NCBI GenBank assembly: GCA_017643215.1
Contig: JAEPNV010000009.1
Span: 145,179 to 209,178, forward strand
Source: Roseibium sp.
GTDB taxonomy: Bacteria > Pseudomonadota > Alphaproteobacteria > Rhizobiales > Stappiaceae
DNA length: 64,000 nucleotides
Reading direction: 5' to 3'
Of this stretch, positions 63,238 through 64,000 are shown in pieces. A model generated the notes under the pieces. The model ran no database searches, was not told where the DNA came from, and worked only from the letters and a program-made list of their open reading frames with translations. Numbering within the stretch: position 1 is the first letter of the stretch; every line of letters starts with the position of its first letter. The translations under genes and the position numbers were made by a program.

Positions 63238-63981
63238 ATGTCAATTGAATTCGATTCCAGACCTGTAACGCTCGCCGGGCCTGCCCGATCGCGTATTGCG
63301 ACCGCCTTTGCGGTCAGCCCGGCTTGGCCGGTCAACGCCATTCGGCTGGCAAGCCTCGTCGTCCCGGGCCTGTTTATCGCGATTGTCTTGCTGCAACCGG
63401 TTGAAGATCCGAAGCTTCTTTTCATGGATGCACTCGCGGCGGCCGAGCATTCCGGTGATTGCTGCAAGCCCTACTACGGTTTTGCCTCGACGATCGGCAT
63501 CATGATCTGGTGCGCAACCGCGGCGGTTTGCCTGTTTTCCGCGGCGATCTTCGCATTGTGGCGCCGGTCGCGGGCCACGATCCTGTTCGCGGCGTCCGCC
63601 GGATTGTTTTCCGGCTGGCTTGGCTTCGACGATGCATTTCTCATTCATGAAGCCGTGCTGCCCAACATGGGCATTCCGGAAGGTGTCGTCATGGCCGTTT
63701 ATATCGGGCTTGCACTCCTTTATACCGGCATCAGTGCCGGCTCGATCCTTGCCGCTGACAAATGGCTGTTCGCCGCGGCCTGTGCCGCGCTTGCCTTCAG
63801 CGTCGGAATCGACGCCGTGTTTCCGAATGTCGAGCGGACCTATATTTACCTGGAGGACAGTGCCAAGTTCTTCGGGATCTTCATGTGGGCGAGTTTCCAC
63901 ATCACCACCATGGCCTATCTGTTTTTGCGCCCGAACGGCACGAAACGCCCGCTTGGCACAAGCGCTGGTGATCGAGCCTGA
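63238..63981 (+). CDS. Hypothetical multi-spanning membrane protein
   Basis: A 247-residue protein with about six predicted membrane helices starting near residue 35 (IRLASLVVPGLFIAIVLLQP). Two adjacent cysteines occur in the first loop (EHSGDCCKPYYGF), and acidic residues lie in or near helices (LGFDDAFLIHEAVLPN, YIYLEDSAKFFGIFMW). I do not recognise the family. The ATG (MSIEFDSRPVTL) follows GAGGCTGGAC. It is complete, ending 19 bases before the window edge. Confidence 0.75.
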   Translation: MSIEFDSRPVTLAGPARSRIATAFAVSPAWPVNAIRLASLVVPGLFIAIVLLQPVEDPKLLFMDALAAAEHSGDCCKPYYGFASTIGIMIWCATAAVCLFSAAIFALWRRSRATILFAASAGLFSGWLGFDDAFLIHEAVLPNMGIPEGVVMAVYIGLALLYTGISAGSILAADKWLFAAACAALAFSVGIDAVFPNVERTYIYLEDSAKFFGIFMWASFHITTMAYLFLRPNGTKRPLGTSAGDRA

Positions 63982-64000
63982 ACTTCAAAAGGCATCGGAC

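Overview
The window is one GC-rich alphaproteobacterial chromosomal segment. The MucR/Ros regulator, the DUF6456 protein beside a DnaA-domain-IV-like helix-turn-helix protein, the TIGR03808-type Tat protein, the rhizobial-type L-asparaginase, the seven-gene Mrp antiporter and the MutA/MutB/MeaB set all point to Hyphomicrobiales (Rhizobiales sensu lato). A Stappiaceae-like genome would fit, but the genus cannot be fixed from sequence reading alone. No tRNA, rRNA, CRISPR array, prophage or full transposase gene was recognised.

Layout. 1-2.2 kb: end of a SufE gene, DUF6456 protein, DnaA-IV-like protein and MucR with a clear terminator. 2.6-8.6 kb: a compact mrpABCDEFG (mnh/pha) cation/proton antiporter operon. 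9-15.9 kb: a PAS-GGDEF-like protein with a degenerate active site, MAPEG protein, XRE regulator, MsrB, MFS transporter, a small unknown protein and oligopeptidase B. 16-20.7 kb: a peptide-type ABC binding protein, a small lipoprotein-like protein, a cytochrome c' / dihaem cytochrome c pair and Fe superoxide dismutase. 21-28 kb: thermonuclease, MFS, class IV aminotransferase, VOC, HAD dehalogenase, porin-like OMP, a DUF2975/HTH pair, DUF2852-like protein and cupin. 28.2-32.4 kb: methylmalonyl-CoA mutase mutA-mutB. The mutase GTPase gene meaB lies near 41 kb.

33-43 kb: an orphan LuxR-type regulator, two small soluble proteins, a HerA-like ATPase, M20 peptidase, LOG-type phosphoribohydrolase, DUF1131 lipoprotein, PhyH dioxygenase, MeaB and a C15 peptidase. 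42.6-44.4 kb: two paralogous secreted YHS proteins flanking a divergent TetR gene, with two inverted copies of a 12-bp operator-like site. 45-53.8 kb: TIGR03808 protein, a repeat-rich island, DDAH, GNAT, asparaginase, class I aminotransferase, class III cyclase and a secreted protein of unknown family. 54-64 kb: SulP transporter, an ornithine/lysine decarboxylase with a structured leader RNA, an eight-EF-hand protein divergent from a two-component system, an SDR/cupin/monooxygenase operon, a 52-residue small protein under tandem palindromes, and a membrane protein.

How the genes relate. Few long pathways are contained here. The functional units are the Mrp antiporter (ion and pH homeostasis), the propionate-type methylmalonyl-CoA node (MutA, MutB, MeaB), redox defence (SodB, MsrB, cytochrome c'), polyamine synthesis with an RNA leader, and several small regulator-target modules (TetR/YHS, DUF2975/HTH, OmpR-type two-component system with an EF-hand protein). 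The most striking sequence-level signal is repetitive DNA. A 180-bp unit is tandemly repeated near 46.6-47.3 kb, and its second copy is interrupted by exactly 301 bp of a MITE-like element with terminal inverted repeats and a short target duplication. A sequence with the same inverted ends lies at 25.15-25.46 kb, and the core of the 180-bp unit recurs at 16.0 and 44.5 kb.
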